Shown here in pieces: positions 1 through 5,822 of a DNA stretch of 5,822 nucleotides. This DNA is from an uncultured Akkermansia sp. GTDB taxonomy: Bacteria > Verrucomicrobiota > Verrucomicrobiia > Verrucomicrobiales > Akkermansiaceae. A program made the position numbers and the translations under genes. Numbering within the stretch: the stretch's first letter is position 1; the number at the start of each line of letters is the position of its first letter. Under the pieces are notes generated by a model, which did not search any database, was not told where the DNA came from, and saw nothing but the letters and a program-made list of their open reading frames with translations. The stretch lies in assembly GCA_904502165.1 (NCBI GenBank), contig CAJGDB010000108.1:1-5822 (forward strand), given 5' to 3'.

Positions 1-1
1 A

Positions 2-1270
2 TCAGAATTCCGGCATTTCGCGGAGCTCTGGTACTTTGTTATCTGATGCCGGCGCTGGGTTCTTCGGTGTAGAGCCGGGTTGGAGGACTGGTGCCGGGGC
101 GTCTTCAACAATCACCCTGGTGCGTTGCGGCTGGCTGGCGCCCTTTTCTGCCGCGGTTACAGCCTCCAGCGCATTCTGCAGCTTCATATCCGGAGTGCCG
201 CCGTAGAGAATCTGGCATCGCTTGTTGATGAGGACGGCGGTAGGATACATACCGATGCGGTAGGTGTGGTTGGCCTTGCCATCTGCATCATCAATGAAAC
301 TGCTGTCTACGCCGCAATCGGAGAGCAGCTTCGGGTGCTCCTCGGGGCTGCAATGAGGCATGATGGGGCAAATTTCCACACCGGGGAACTGTGCCTTGAT
401 TTTATCTGCATCTCGCAGCATTGCGGCACTGGAAGGGGTATCCGGATTCCAGAATACAAGCAGGGTGAGTTTTCCAGGGGTGGGGAAGCTGTGGCTGGTT
501 CCCTGGGCATCCTTCAGATGGAGCAGGGGAGCAATGGCCCCTACAGAGAGATGGCGCAGGAAGTAGGCCTGTTCCATGGCTACCTCTGCAATAGTCTGGG
601 AACCGAATCTGCCCTCGCGGCCACCCAGAAGGATGGCTTGCTTCAGATAATACAGGCGCTTGGCACGCGCCATGGATTCGCTGCCCTCAACGCTGCTGAT
701 CATGGGGTCATTCAGCATGAGGCTCATGCCAAGAGCGGCGGCGGCCCGTGCTTCCTTGTTCTGGTTGCGCTGGTAGATTTTCTGTAGCAATTCATAGTCC
801 CGCACGTTGGAGGAGGCCGATATGCCGGGGCAGACTCCAGCTGCGGCGGGATTGCTGAAATGAATCCGGTTGATGGAATCGATGATGGCTTCGCCAAAAT
901 AGGTAAGCTGGGCCTGCTCATCTTCGCTGAAAGCGGCTCCGAATGCCTGCTGGTGATCCAGAATCCACACAATGGCGGGCAGCGCCCATGCCTGTTCAAA
1001 CTCGAAGGTGGCCACACGGCCCTTGCCCCTGGGGTTGGGGCGTGTACCGGTTCGGCCATTGATGCTCTGCCAGAGCTGGGGGGCAAACTGGCGGGCATCT
1101 GGCGGGGTAATGCCGGCGCGCGCTTCGTCAGAGGGGGCCTTCTGAAGGGCGTCCTCATACGCAGCTACCTGTTGCTGCCAGGAAGTCAGCGTCTGCTTCA
1201 TGACTTCCTCTGTTCCGTGGGTTGTCGTGATGGCTGCCGCCAGGGCTGCCGCTGCGAACATCTTTTTCAT
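2..1270 (-). CDS. Exported TlpA/redoxin-like protein lacking the redox CxxC
   Basis: Encodes 422 residues from ATG at 1270. The N-terminus (MKK, then an Ala-rich hydrophobic stretch to about residue 14, cleavage plausible near HG-TE at 19-20) looks like a Sec signal peptide, so the protein is probably periplasmic or outer-membrane associated. Residues 30-240 are mainly helical with no family I recognise. Residues about 242-375 look like a TlpA/AhpC-type thioredoxin fold: an SVGAIAP entry, a beta strand LTLLVFWNPD (268-277) and the conserved cis-Pro loop GMYPT (P343). At the active site the family's CxxC is replaced by T278-P-S-S281, so disulfide chemistry is unlikely. Residues 391-422 are a Pro-rich, probably disordered tail. 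An in-frame ATG exists at 1345, but it lies upstream of the promoter and would bury the signal peptide; 1270 is preferred, 1261 possible. It has its own promoter and a terminator separates it from trpB. Role unknown; a binding or scaffold role is inference. Confidence 0.82.
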   Translation of the reverse strand: MKKMFAAAALAAAITTTHGTEEVMKQTLTSWQQQVAAYEDALQKAPSDEARAGITPPDARQFAPQLWQSINGRTGTRPNPRGKGRVATFEFEQAWALPAIVWILDHQQAFGAAFSEDEQAQLTYFGEAIIDSINRIHFSNPAAAGVCPGISASSNVRDYELLQKIYQRNQNKEARAAAALGMSLMLNDPMISSVEGSESMARAKRLYYLKQAILLGGREGRFGSQTIAEVAMEQAYFLRHLSVGAIAPLLHLKDAQGTSHSFPTPGKLTLLVFWNPDTPSSAAMLRDADKIKAQFPGVEICPIMPHCSPEEHPKLLSDCGVDSSFIDDADGKANHTYRIGMYPTAVLINKRCQILYGGTPDMKLQNALEAVTAAEKGASQPQRTRVIVEDAPAPVLQPGSTPKNPAPASDNKVPELREMPEF

Positions 1271-1277
1271 GCCCTCC

Positions 1278-1307
1278 ATTATAGGGCAGACCCGCCGCTT
1301 CTGGCAA
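1278..1307 (-). promoter_or_regulatory. Sigma70-type promoter of the redoxin-like gene
   Basis: On the minus strand, TTGCCA (1307-1302, 5 of 6 to consensus) is followed after 18 bases by a perfect TATAAT (1283-1278). Only seven bases, GGAGGGC, separate the -10 box from the ATG at 1270. Transcription would therefore begin at or next to the start codon, giving a leaderless or almost leaderless mRNA. The GGAGG resembles a Shine-Dalgarno but sits two bases from the ATG and would be largely outside the transcript. It could instead serve an ATG at 1261, eleven bases away. Confidence 0.7.
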
Positions 1308-1350
1308 GTGAAAAGAAAGTCAACCACCCCGGTGGAATTCTGCAATGAAG

Positions 1351-1382
1351 AACCCGCCGCGCTCCAGGAGCAACGGCGGGTT
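1351..1382 (-). terminator. Hairpin terminator downstream of trpB
   Basis: The arms AACCCGCCG (1351-1359) and CGGCGGGTT (1374-1382) are perfect 9-bp complements. An inner GCTC/GAGC pairing inside the loop lengthens the stem. It starts 26 bases past the trpB stop codon. On the minus strand the stem is followed by CTTCATTG, a poor U-tract; on the plus strand TTT follows. It is best read as the intrinsic terminator of trpB, possibly bidirectional, insulating the next gene, whose promoter lies just beyond. Confidence 0.7.
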
Positions 1383-1408
1383 TCTGAAAGAAGGAAGCAG
1401 GGGGTGAA

Positions 1409-2626
1409 TCAGAACTTATGTTCATCTCCATAGCCGAAATGCTCGGCGATGTAGTCCACATCCTTATCGCCACGGCCGGAGCAGTTGGCGAGGATGGAGC
1501 CTCGGCGCATCTCTCTGGCCTTGCGGATGGCAAAGGCAATGGCGTGGGAGCTTTCCAAGGCCGGGATGATACCCTCGTAACGGCAGAGCTTGAAGAAGGC
1601 ATCCACGGCCTCATCATCGCTCACGGTGTCATATTTCACGCGGCCGATATCGTGCAGGAACGCGTGCTCAGGCCCGACGGAGGGGTAATCCAGGCCACTG
1701 GCTACGGAGTATACAGGGCCGGGCTCGCCATTTTCATCCTTGAGCATGATGGAGTTGAAACCATGCATGATGCCTTCTGTGCCGTAGGTGATGGAGGCGG
1801 AGTGCTGCCCCAGGGTGGGACCGTGGCCCAAGGGCTCTACGCCGTAAATATCCACCGGGTCGCCCAAGAAGGCTGGGAACATACCCATGGCATTGGAGCC
1901 GCCGCCCACACAGGCGCACACCACATCGGGCAGGTGGCCGGTCATTTCCTCGAACTGGGCACGGGCTTCGTGGCCGATGACCATCTGGAAATCGCGCACC
2001 ATCATGGGGAAGGGGTGCGGACCCAGTACAGAACCGATGCAGTAAATGGCGTTTTTGTAATCGCGCAGGTAGGCCTCAAAGGCGCTGTCCACCGCTTCCT
2101 TGAGGGTCTTCAGACCATGGTTGACGCACACAACATTGGCACCCAGCATCTTCATGCGGGTGACGTTGGGGGCCTGCTTGGCGATGTCGACCGCGCCCAT
2201 GTGTATTTCACACTCCAGCCCGAAGTAGGCGGCGGCGGTGGCAAGAGCCACGCCGTGCTGGCCGGCACCGGTTTCGGCAATAATTTTCTTCTTGCCCATG
2301 AACTTGGCCAGCAGGCCTTCGCCCATGCAATGGTTGAGCTTGTGGGCTCCGGTGTGGTTCAGATCCTCACGCTTCAGATAAATCTGGGCGCCGCCAACCA
2401 GGCGGGAAAGTCGCTCGCAATGGTATACCGGGGTAGGACGCCCCTGGAATTGCTTTCGGATGCGGCGCAGTTCGTTGATGAACTGGGCAGACTGGCATAT
2501 GTCGTTATAAGCATCGGTAATTTCCTTGAAGGCGGGCTCCAGCTCTTTGGGGAGGTAGGCACCGCCGAAACGGCCATAAAAGCCATTTGCATCGGGATAA
2601 TTGCGAAGATAGGTGCGGAAATCCAT
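1409..2626 (-). CDS. trpB: Tryptophan synthase beta chain
   Basis: Encodes 405 residues, the usual length for TrpB. It is the PLP enzyme that condenses indole with L-serine to give L-tryptophan in the cytoplasm, normally as an alpha2-beta2 complex with TrpA. Visible landmarks: LKREDLNHTGAHK with the PLP Schiff-base lysine K96; AETGAGQHG with catalytic E118; the phosphate-binding loop GGGSNA (241-246); SGLDYPSVGPEH with D313; ALESSHA with E358; and SGRGDKD (383-389), where S383 should contact the PLP ring nitrogen. All catalytic residues are present. The stretch after the lysine reads LNHCMGEGLL, where classical enterobacterial-type TrpB has a different NxxLGQ-like sequence; I believe this is a known TrpB subgroup, from memory. 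The ATG at 2626 begins the expected MDFRTYLRNYPD...GRFGGAY N-terminus and has no Shine-Dalgarno. No trpA or other trp gene is next to it in this window. It is probably monocistronic, with a candidate promoter upstream and a terminator at 1351-1382. Confidence 0.97.
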   Translation of the reverse strand: MDFRTYLRNYPDANGFYGRFGGAYLPKELEPAFKEITDAYNDICQSAQFINELRRIRKQFQGRPTPVYHCERLSRLVGGAQIYLKREDLNHTGAHKLNHCMGEGLLAKFMGKKKIIAETGAGQHGVALATAAAYFGLECEIHMGAVDIAKQAPNVTRMKMLGANVVCVNHGLKTLKEAVDSAFEAYLRDYKNAIYCIGSVLGPHPFPMMVRDFQMVIGHEARAQFEEMTGHLPDVVCACVGGGSNAMGMFPAFLGDPVDIYGVEPLGHGPTLGQHSASITYGTEGIMHGFNSIMLKDENGEPGPVYSVASGLDYPSVGPEHAFLHDIGRVKYDTVSDDEAVDAFFKLCRYEGIIPALESSHAIAFAIRKAREMRRGSILANCSGRGDKDVDYIAEHFGYGDEHKF

Positions 2627-2636
2627 GACGGCGGGG

Positions 2637-2665
2637 ATATTAGATTATTTTTTCTGCGGGTGCAA
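2637..2665 (-). promoter_or_regulatory. Candidate trpB promoter
   Basis: On the minus strand, TTGCAC (2665-2660, only the TTG matches) is followed after 17 bases by TAATAT (2642-2637, 4 of 6). The -10 ends ten bases before the trpB ATG, so the leader would be very short. The -35 overlaps one arm of the 2659-2686 dyad. The match is modest, but it sits in the only AT-rich stretch before trpB. Confidence 0.4.
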
Positions 2666-2686
2666 GGTTTTTCCGTGGCTTGCACC
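2659..2686. promoter_or_regulatory. Perfect 8-bp dyad, operator-like, at the trpB promoter
   Basis: GGTGCAAG (2659-2666) and CTTGCACC (2679-2686) are exact inverted repeats separated by 12 bases, so the half-site centres are 20 bp apart, about two helical turns. One arm contains the candidate -35 of trpB. No T-run follows on either strand, which argues against an intrinsic terminator. It fits a dimeric repressor site, or an RNA hairpin in readthrough transcripts from the upstream transpeptidase gene. It does not resemble the enterobacterial TrpR operator. Confidence 0.45.
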
Positions 2687-2695
2687 GAATTCTAT

Positions 2696-2712
2696 CGGCT
2701 GCGAGTCAGCCG
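2696..2712 (-). other. Small hairpin after the transpeptidase gene
   Basis: CGGCTG (2696-2701) pairs with CAGCCG (2707-2712) around a 5-base loop, eight bases past the stop of the transpeptidase gene on the minus strand. It lacks a following U-tract, so it may be a weak or factor-assisted terminator, a 3'-end stabilising hairpin, or chance. Confidence 0.3.
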
Positions 2713-2719
2713 CCAGCTT

Positions 2720-3493
2720 TCAGGGGAGTTTCCAGTCCTTGCGGCAGCGCCTGTATTCCTCCCGGGGCAGGAGGATGTATACCGGATGGCGACTGGCGTT
2801 CAGCCTGGCAATCAGGGCGCGGAGGTCTGCTTCAGCCAGGGTGGTGCATCCGGCAGAGGCGTATTGGCCTTGCTTGCGCCAGATGTGGAAGAAGATGGAG
2901 GAACCCTTGCCCACCACAGGCTTGTTGCCGTTGTGCGCGGTGTTGTGATGCACCAGCATCTTGATGCTGTGGTGGTAATCCTTCTGGTTCATCTGCTCAT
3001 GCTTTTCCCACGCGGTGGCGGCAGGGTGTGCCAGCCGCAGGTGCCGGTTGTAGAGGCGGGGGAGTCTCGGGTCGCTCACCCACAGGTCATTCGGCCCTAC
3101 CTGCACACAACCCAGGGCCGGGTCGTGCTGAACCGGGGTGGGGTTGCAGACATAGAGGCTGCCGATATCAAATATGCCGGCGGGAGAGCGGTTGTCGCCC
3201 TCCCGTTTTTCATTGCCCTGGCGCGGGGTGTTGTGCCGCCCTCTTCCCCATGCTGTGCCGTGGTAGCCGATTCGCCCCTGGAAGGGCCCCAGAATCGTTT
3301 TCCACTGGCCAGCCTGGTTCTTTTCCACCAGACTGAGACAGACGTGGGAGCTGTTCCATCCATCCGTGATGCCGACGATGGCCTGCGTGCTGTCTGGCGG
3401 CATCTGCCCGGTGCTGCTGCAAGAGCAGAGAATAAGCAGGCAGAAACAAAGACATATCAGCAGATGATGGTTACGTATCACGTGCTGCAGCAT
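2720..3493 (-). CDS. YkuD-family L,D-transpeptidase-like lipoprotein
   Basis: Encodes 257 residues from ATG at 3493. An in-frame TTG at 3517 would add eight residues; ATG is preferred because it leaves a normal signal with R7 before a hydrophobic stretch (11-22). L22-C-S-C25 is a plausible lipobox, making C25 the lipidated residue and the protein a membrane-anchored lipoprotein. The mature part resembles the YkuD (L,D-transpeptidase) fold: a YHGTAWGRG segment (77-85), EGDNRSPAGIFDIG (98-111, like the family's GDxxTPxGxF motif), and the catalytic region FFHIW (H203) with S-A-G-C216. Classical members have SHGC; an AGC version occurs in the COG3786-like branch, which this resembles (from memory). 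Known members act on peptidoglycan stem peptides, forming 3-3 crosslinks or attaching proteins. Periplasmic cell-wall activity is therefore likely; the exact reaction is not shown. The signal region holds five cysteines (14, 16, 18, 23, 25), which is unusual. It is divergent from the helicase gene. Confidence 0.85.
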   Translation of the reverse strand: MLQHVIRNHHLLICLCFCLLILCSCSSTGQMPPDSTQAIVGITDGWNSSHVCLSLVEKNQAGQWKTILGPFQGRIGYHGTAWGRGRHNTPRQGNEKREGDNRSPAGIFDIGSLYVCNPTPVQHDPALGCVQVGPNDLWVSDPRLPRLYNRHLRLAHPAATAWEKHEQMNQKDYHHSIKMLVHHNTAHNGNKPVVGKGSSIFFHIWRKQGQYASAGCTTLAEADLRALIARLNASRHPVYILLPREEYRRCRKDWKLP

Positions 3494-3504
3494 AGCCCGG
3501 ACCG

Positions 3505-3533
3505 GTAAAATTGGCAAGACTGCGTGGTGTCAG
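3505..3533 (-). promoter_or_regulatory. Weak candidate promoter of the transpeptidase gene
   Basis: On the minus strand, CTGACA (3533-3528, 5 of 6) is followed after 17 bases by TTTTAC (3510-3505, only 3 of 6), ending eleven bases before the ATG at 3493. The -35 is good and the -10 is poor. It is offered mainly because its geometry matches the other promoters of the window. Confidence 0.25.
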
Positions 3534-3549
3534 TCATCGGAAATGGCTG

Positions 3550-3583
3550 TTTTTTGCCTGAAATTAAGGAAAAAACGAAAAAA
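3550..3583. promoter_or_regulatory. A-tract-rich segment in the divergent intergenic region
   Basis: Three six-base A/T runs (T 3550-3555, A 3570-3575, A 3578-3583) lie between the two divergent genes, in an otherwise GC-rich sequence. They are just upstream of the helicase -35, where UP elements or intrinsically bent DNA are usually found. The function is inferred from position and composition only. Confidence 0.35.
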
Positions 3584-3597
3584 CTTCAGCTGACATC

Positions 3598-3626
3598 TTG
3601 AAAAATATCATTTGTTATGCTAGTAT
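3598..3626 (+). promoter_or_regulatory. Extended -10 promoter of the helicase gene
   Basis: TTGAAA (3598-3603, 5 of 6) is followed after exactly 17 bases by TAGTAT (3621-3626, 4 of 6), which is preceded by TGC, an extended -10 element (3618-3620). The predicted transcription start is about 3632-3634. That either gives a leader of about 75 bases before the ATG at 3708 or coincides with the in-frame ATG at 3633. Confidence 0.6.
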
Positions 3627-3632
3627 TCCACC

Positions 3633-3707
3633 ATGCACGCGATTCGTGCGGCCGGGGTGGACTGTATACACCCGGCTCATGCATCGCCCATTATCTCCCG
3701 ATTCATC
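3633..3707 (+). promoter_or_regulatory. Helicase leader with tandem hairpins, or a 25-codon N-terminal extension
   Basis: Two adjacent hairpins can form: GCACG/CGTGC (3635-3639 with 3645-3649, loop of 5) and GCCGGGGTG/CACCCGGC (3651-3659 with 3669-3676, eight pairs with one bulged G). The GGTGG at 3656-3660 could also pair with CCACC at 3628-3632, but that arm is probably upstream of the transcription start. No U-tract and no Shine-Dalgarno are seen. The segment is also an open frame from ATG 3633 in phase with 3708, so a leaderless protein extension cannot be excluded. Confidence 0.4.
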
Positions 3708-5822
3708 ATGTTAAGTTCTGCACTCAATCCCGACCGCGCAACGCTTAATTTCCTGAACGCTTATTCCGAACAGGTACGCAACGCGGGCGAAAAGCTCCAG
3801 AAGGATGGAGCCGTGACGCAAATTTTCGGTAACCACCTCTACATTCAGGGGCGGGTTGAAACGAGAGTCGGCGTTTTCCGTACGAGTCTGCGGCTGCAGG
3901 GGAACCGTTGGTTCGGTTCCTGCTCTGCCGAAGATGAGCGCGTTGCTGGTGCCTGTCTCATTGCCACAATGGTGGAGCGTATGTACCGCGGGGCTAATAT
4001 GCCCGAAAGCCCCAATGAGCTGAACGAAGTTCCCCTTTCTGACCTGCTTGAGGAAAAGCTGAACCGAGATCTGGATGATCGCGAATCAGACTACGTGACC
4101 AAGCTGGAGAAGCGCTACCGCCGCTTTGCCATTGAGCAGGAAATTCACGACCATGACCTGGTGCGCCTCAACCCCCGCTGGGAGATTACGGGGTACGATG
4201 CACTCGAGCTCTGGCCTTCTCCTCCCCGCAACATCCTGGAGTTCTGGAACTACATCGCCTATGCCTTCACCAAGAAGCGCATTGCCTACCCGGAATTCAT
4301 GAATGTGGTCACGGACCTGGAAAAAGTGCAGAAGCGAATTTCCGAATGGGAGCGCGAGAAGGAGGTCGGTACCTGGTATGAGCGTATCCAGAGTGTGAAC
4401 GAACGCCCGCCGCAGCCGCCGCGCCACCCGCTCTACATGCGCCTGGTTTCCACTATTAACGAAGCCCGCTTCGAATACCGCTTTGAGCCCAAGGAAGACT
4501 GGATTTCCATTCGAGAGCGCAGCCAGCTTGATGCCATTCTGGCAGAGTTTCTGAATGGTGCGCTGAAGTGTGACCCTCAGACGGATATTCTGCTCAATGT
4601 GCTGCGCGATTATGCGGACCGGCAGGATACAGTGATTCTTGATCTGGATGACGAGGCGGCCTGCCGCGTCATGAACATCCTATTCCACCAGCCGGCGCTG
4701 AAGGGTTACCTGGTGAACCTGGATGAGTGCTACTTCAAGGTGGTGCGTGAGCCGCTCAAGTGGATTTGCATTGATGACCCCATTGTGCCGGACTGCTACG
4801 GCCTGCAGCTGGTGACGGCTGCAGGGGTGCATGTAACCCACTCGGTGCGCCAGTTGCCCGGTCAGGTAGAGCTTTACCAGTCTGACGAAACTGTATTCCC
4901 CGGCCCGCCCCGCTGGCTGGAAAGCACGGAAGTGGAGCCCCGTTATTCCATTCCTAAGACAGTAATTGACAGCCTGGATGGTGTGGAATTTCTGCGTAAG
5001 ATTGGAGCTACGCTGCCGCCCAGCATGGAGGAACGCGTCATCGATATCGAGATGAAGCCCACCTTCAGCATGAAGATTGTGCGTGGCCTCACCAGTGCTG
5101 ATACCGAGCATGTGCTGCTGGAAGTGACGGCTCAGGATGATCCCGGCCGCCGCCGCGAGCAGCTTGGTAAGGATGACTGGGAACTCATTGAACAGCAGCC
5201 GGTCAAGGACCACACGCTGCTGCGCTTCATCCGCGATAATCTGTACCCCATTCCCGGACTTCTGGAGGAAATGAACTTCACCTATGATACCCAGGTGGAG
5301 GCATTTAAGAGTCGCATTACCAAGCAGTTCCCCGAAAAGTTTGCCGAATGGGCCAAGGCTATCCCTGACTCCATTAAGGTGGAGATGGATGAGAACCTGA
5401 AGTCTCTGTTGGCTGACCCGGTGGCAGCCGCCATTCGATTCGAGGTGGTGAACCAGGAAATCGACTGGTTCGACTTGCGCGTGGTTATCGATGTGGAGGG
5501 TGTCTCCCTCACCAAGGAGCAGATCCGTTCCCTCGTTTCCGCCCGCGGTGGCTATGTGCGTATGGATGACGGCCGTTGGATGCGCCTCGAAATCAAGCTC
5601 GATGATGCCCAGCGTGATGCTGTTACCAAGTTGGGACTTGACCCGTTTGACCTTTCCGGTGAGACACACCGCATGCACGCCCTGCAGCTGGCAGACCCGC
5701 GCGCAGCCGAGGTGTTTGACCCGAAGGCCTGGCAGCGCATCAAGGAACGCACAGCTGAAATCAAGATTGATGTGAAGCCGGATGTTCCCTCCACCCTGCA
5801 GGCTACGCTGCGCCCGTACCAG
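3708..5822 (+). CDS. SNF2-family helicase, N-terminal part, cut by window edge
   Basis: Reads open from ATG 3708 to the last base: 705 residues, no stop. SNF2-family proteins are DNA-stimulated ATPases that remodel or translocate along DNA. Evidence for the family is indirect because the ATPase motifs lie beyond the edge. Residues 45-95 look like a degenerate SWIM domain (two beta strands, then C72...A-C83-L-I and a helix). Residues about 585-624 contain DWFDLRVVIDVEG...DDGRWMRL, which resembles the segment just before the ATPase core in bacterial SWIM/SNF2 proteins. The last residues LRPYQ (701-705) match the L+xYQ that opens the SNF2 ATPase domain. Residues 95-260 are charged and helical, with a Pro-rich patch near 230-240. 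There is no signal peptide; it should be cytoplasmic. No Shine-Dalgarno precedes 3708. An in-frame ATG at 3633 would add 25 residues; 3708 is preferred because the added stretch uses rarer codons (ATA, CGA) and is hairpin-rich. It could instead be another superfamily 2 helicase. Confidence 0.78.
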   Translation, partial: MLSSALNPDRATLNFLNAYSEQVRNAGEKLQKDGAVTQIFGNHLYIQGRVETRVGVFRTSLRLQGNRWFGSCSAEDERVAGACLIATMVERMYRGANMPESPNELNEVPLSDLLEEKLNRDLDDRESDYVTKLEKRYRRFAIEQEIHDHDLVRLNPRWEITGYDALELWPSPPRNILEFWNYIAYAFTKKRIAYPEFMNVVTDLEKVQKRISEWEREKEVGTWYERIQSVNERPPQPPRHPLYMRLVSTINEARFEYRFEPKEDWISIRERSQLDAILAEFLNGALKCDPQTDILLNVLRDYADRQDTVILDLDDEAACRVMNILFHQPALKGYLVNLDECYFKVVREPLKWICIDDPIVPDCYGLQLVTAAGVHVTHSVRQLPGQVELYQSDETVFPGPPRWLESTEVEPRYSIPKTVIDSLDGVEFLRKIGATLPPSMEERVIDIEMKPTFSMKIVRGLTSADTEHVLLEVTAQDDPGRRREQLGKDDWELIEQQPVKDHTLLRFIRDNLYPIPGLLEEMNFTYDTQVEAFKSRITKQFPEKFAEWAKAIPDSIKVEMDENLKSLLADPVAAAIRFEVVNQEIDWFDLRVVIDVEGVSLTKEQIRSLVSARGGYVRMDDGRWMRLEIKLDDAQRDAVTKLGLDPFDLSGETHRMHALQLADPRAAEVFDPKAWQRIKERTAEIKIDVKPDVPSTLQATLRPYQ

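Noticed and set aside
80..787. A 235-codon plus-strand frame opposite the redoxin-like gene.
   Set aside because: It is a complement-strand shadow: no domain, no promoter, and it is wholly inside a gene with a signal peptide and a recognisable fold.
1271..1345. N-terminal extension of the redoxin-like protein to ATG 1345.
   Set aside because: It would run through the -35/-10 promoter and place 25 residues in front of a clear signal peptide.
2659..2686. The dyad upstream of trpB as an intrinsic terminator of the transpeptidase gene.
   Set aside because: No T-run follows the stem on either strand, and one arm is part of the best trpB promoter candidate.
1418..3508. A 696-codon plus-strand open frame antisense to both trpB and the transpeptidase gene.
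   Set aside because: Both minus-strand genes have clear family motifs and intact catalytic residues. The plus-strand translation is a Gly/Ala/Val/His-rich sequence with no recognisable domain, as expected for the complement of GC-rich genes.
3628..3660. A long nested RNA hairpin with outer stem CCACC/GGTGG.
   Set aside because: The predicted transcription start (3632-3634) leaves most of the CCACC arm out of the RNA, so only the inner hairpins are kept as leader structure.
4680..5678. A 332-codon minus-strand frame inside the helicase.
   Set aside because: It lies fully inside the large plus-strand gene, has His-rich low-information composition and no start signals. The plus-strand frame is open for the whole 2.1 kb.
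1..5822. CRISPR array, tRNA/rRNA genes, insertion sequences, phage or defence island.
   Set aside because: No regularly spaced repeats, transposase-like frames, terminal inverted repeats or tRNA-like folds were seen. The truncated SNF2-like helicase alone is not evidence for a defence system.

Overview
The window looks like ordinary chromosomal DNA from a moderately GC-rich, Gram-negative-type bacterium. Three things point to the envelope type: a lipoprotein-like L,D-transpeptidase, a probably exported TlpA-like protein, and the near absence of usable Shine-Dalgarno sites. Together with a large SNF2-type helicase carrying a SWIM-like N-terminus, this suggests the Verrucomicrobiota/Akkermansia-like part of the PVC group, with Bacteroidota as the alternative. 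That placement is a low-to-moderate confidence inference from protein style; no rRNA or marker gene is present. I see no mobile element, CRISPR array, tRNA or phage signature.

Layout: three genes lie on the minus strand and one on the plus strand. Reading the minus strand in its own direction (right to left), they are a predicted lipoprotein L,D-transpeptidase (2720-3493), tryptophan synthase beta chain trpB (1409-2626), and an exported protein with a C-terminal thioredoxin fold that has lost its redox cysteines (2-1270). A hairpin terminator (1351-1382) follows trpB. The third gene has its own near-consensus promoter (1278-1307), so these are probably separate transcription units rather than one operon. 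A 93-base gap with two hairpin/dyad structures separates the transpeptidase gene from trpB; one dyad arm covers the candidate -35 of trpB.

On the plus strand, divergent from the transpeptidase gene, a large ORF starts at 3708 (or in frame at 3633) and runs off the right edge. Its 705 visible residues are the N-terminal part of a SNF2-family helicase, and the window ends just where the ATPase domain should begin. The divergent intergenic region holds an A-tract-rich stretch, an extended -10 promoter and a short leader with tandem hairpins.

The genes do not form an evident pathway: one is amino-acid biosynthesis, two are probable envelope proteins and one is a DNA-dependent ATPase. The points most worth checking are the -10 boxes lying only 6-11 bases before start codons (possible leaderless transcripts), the cysteine-less redoxin domain, the degenerate SWIM motif of the helicase, and the dyad at the trpB promoter. 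I found no convincing new multi-gene system.
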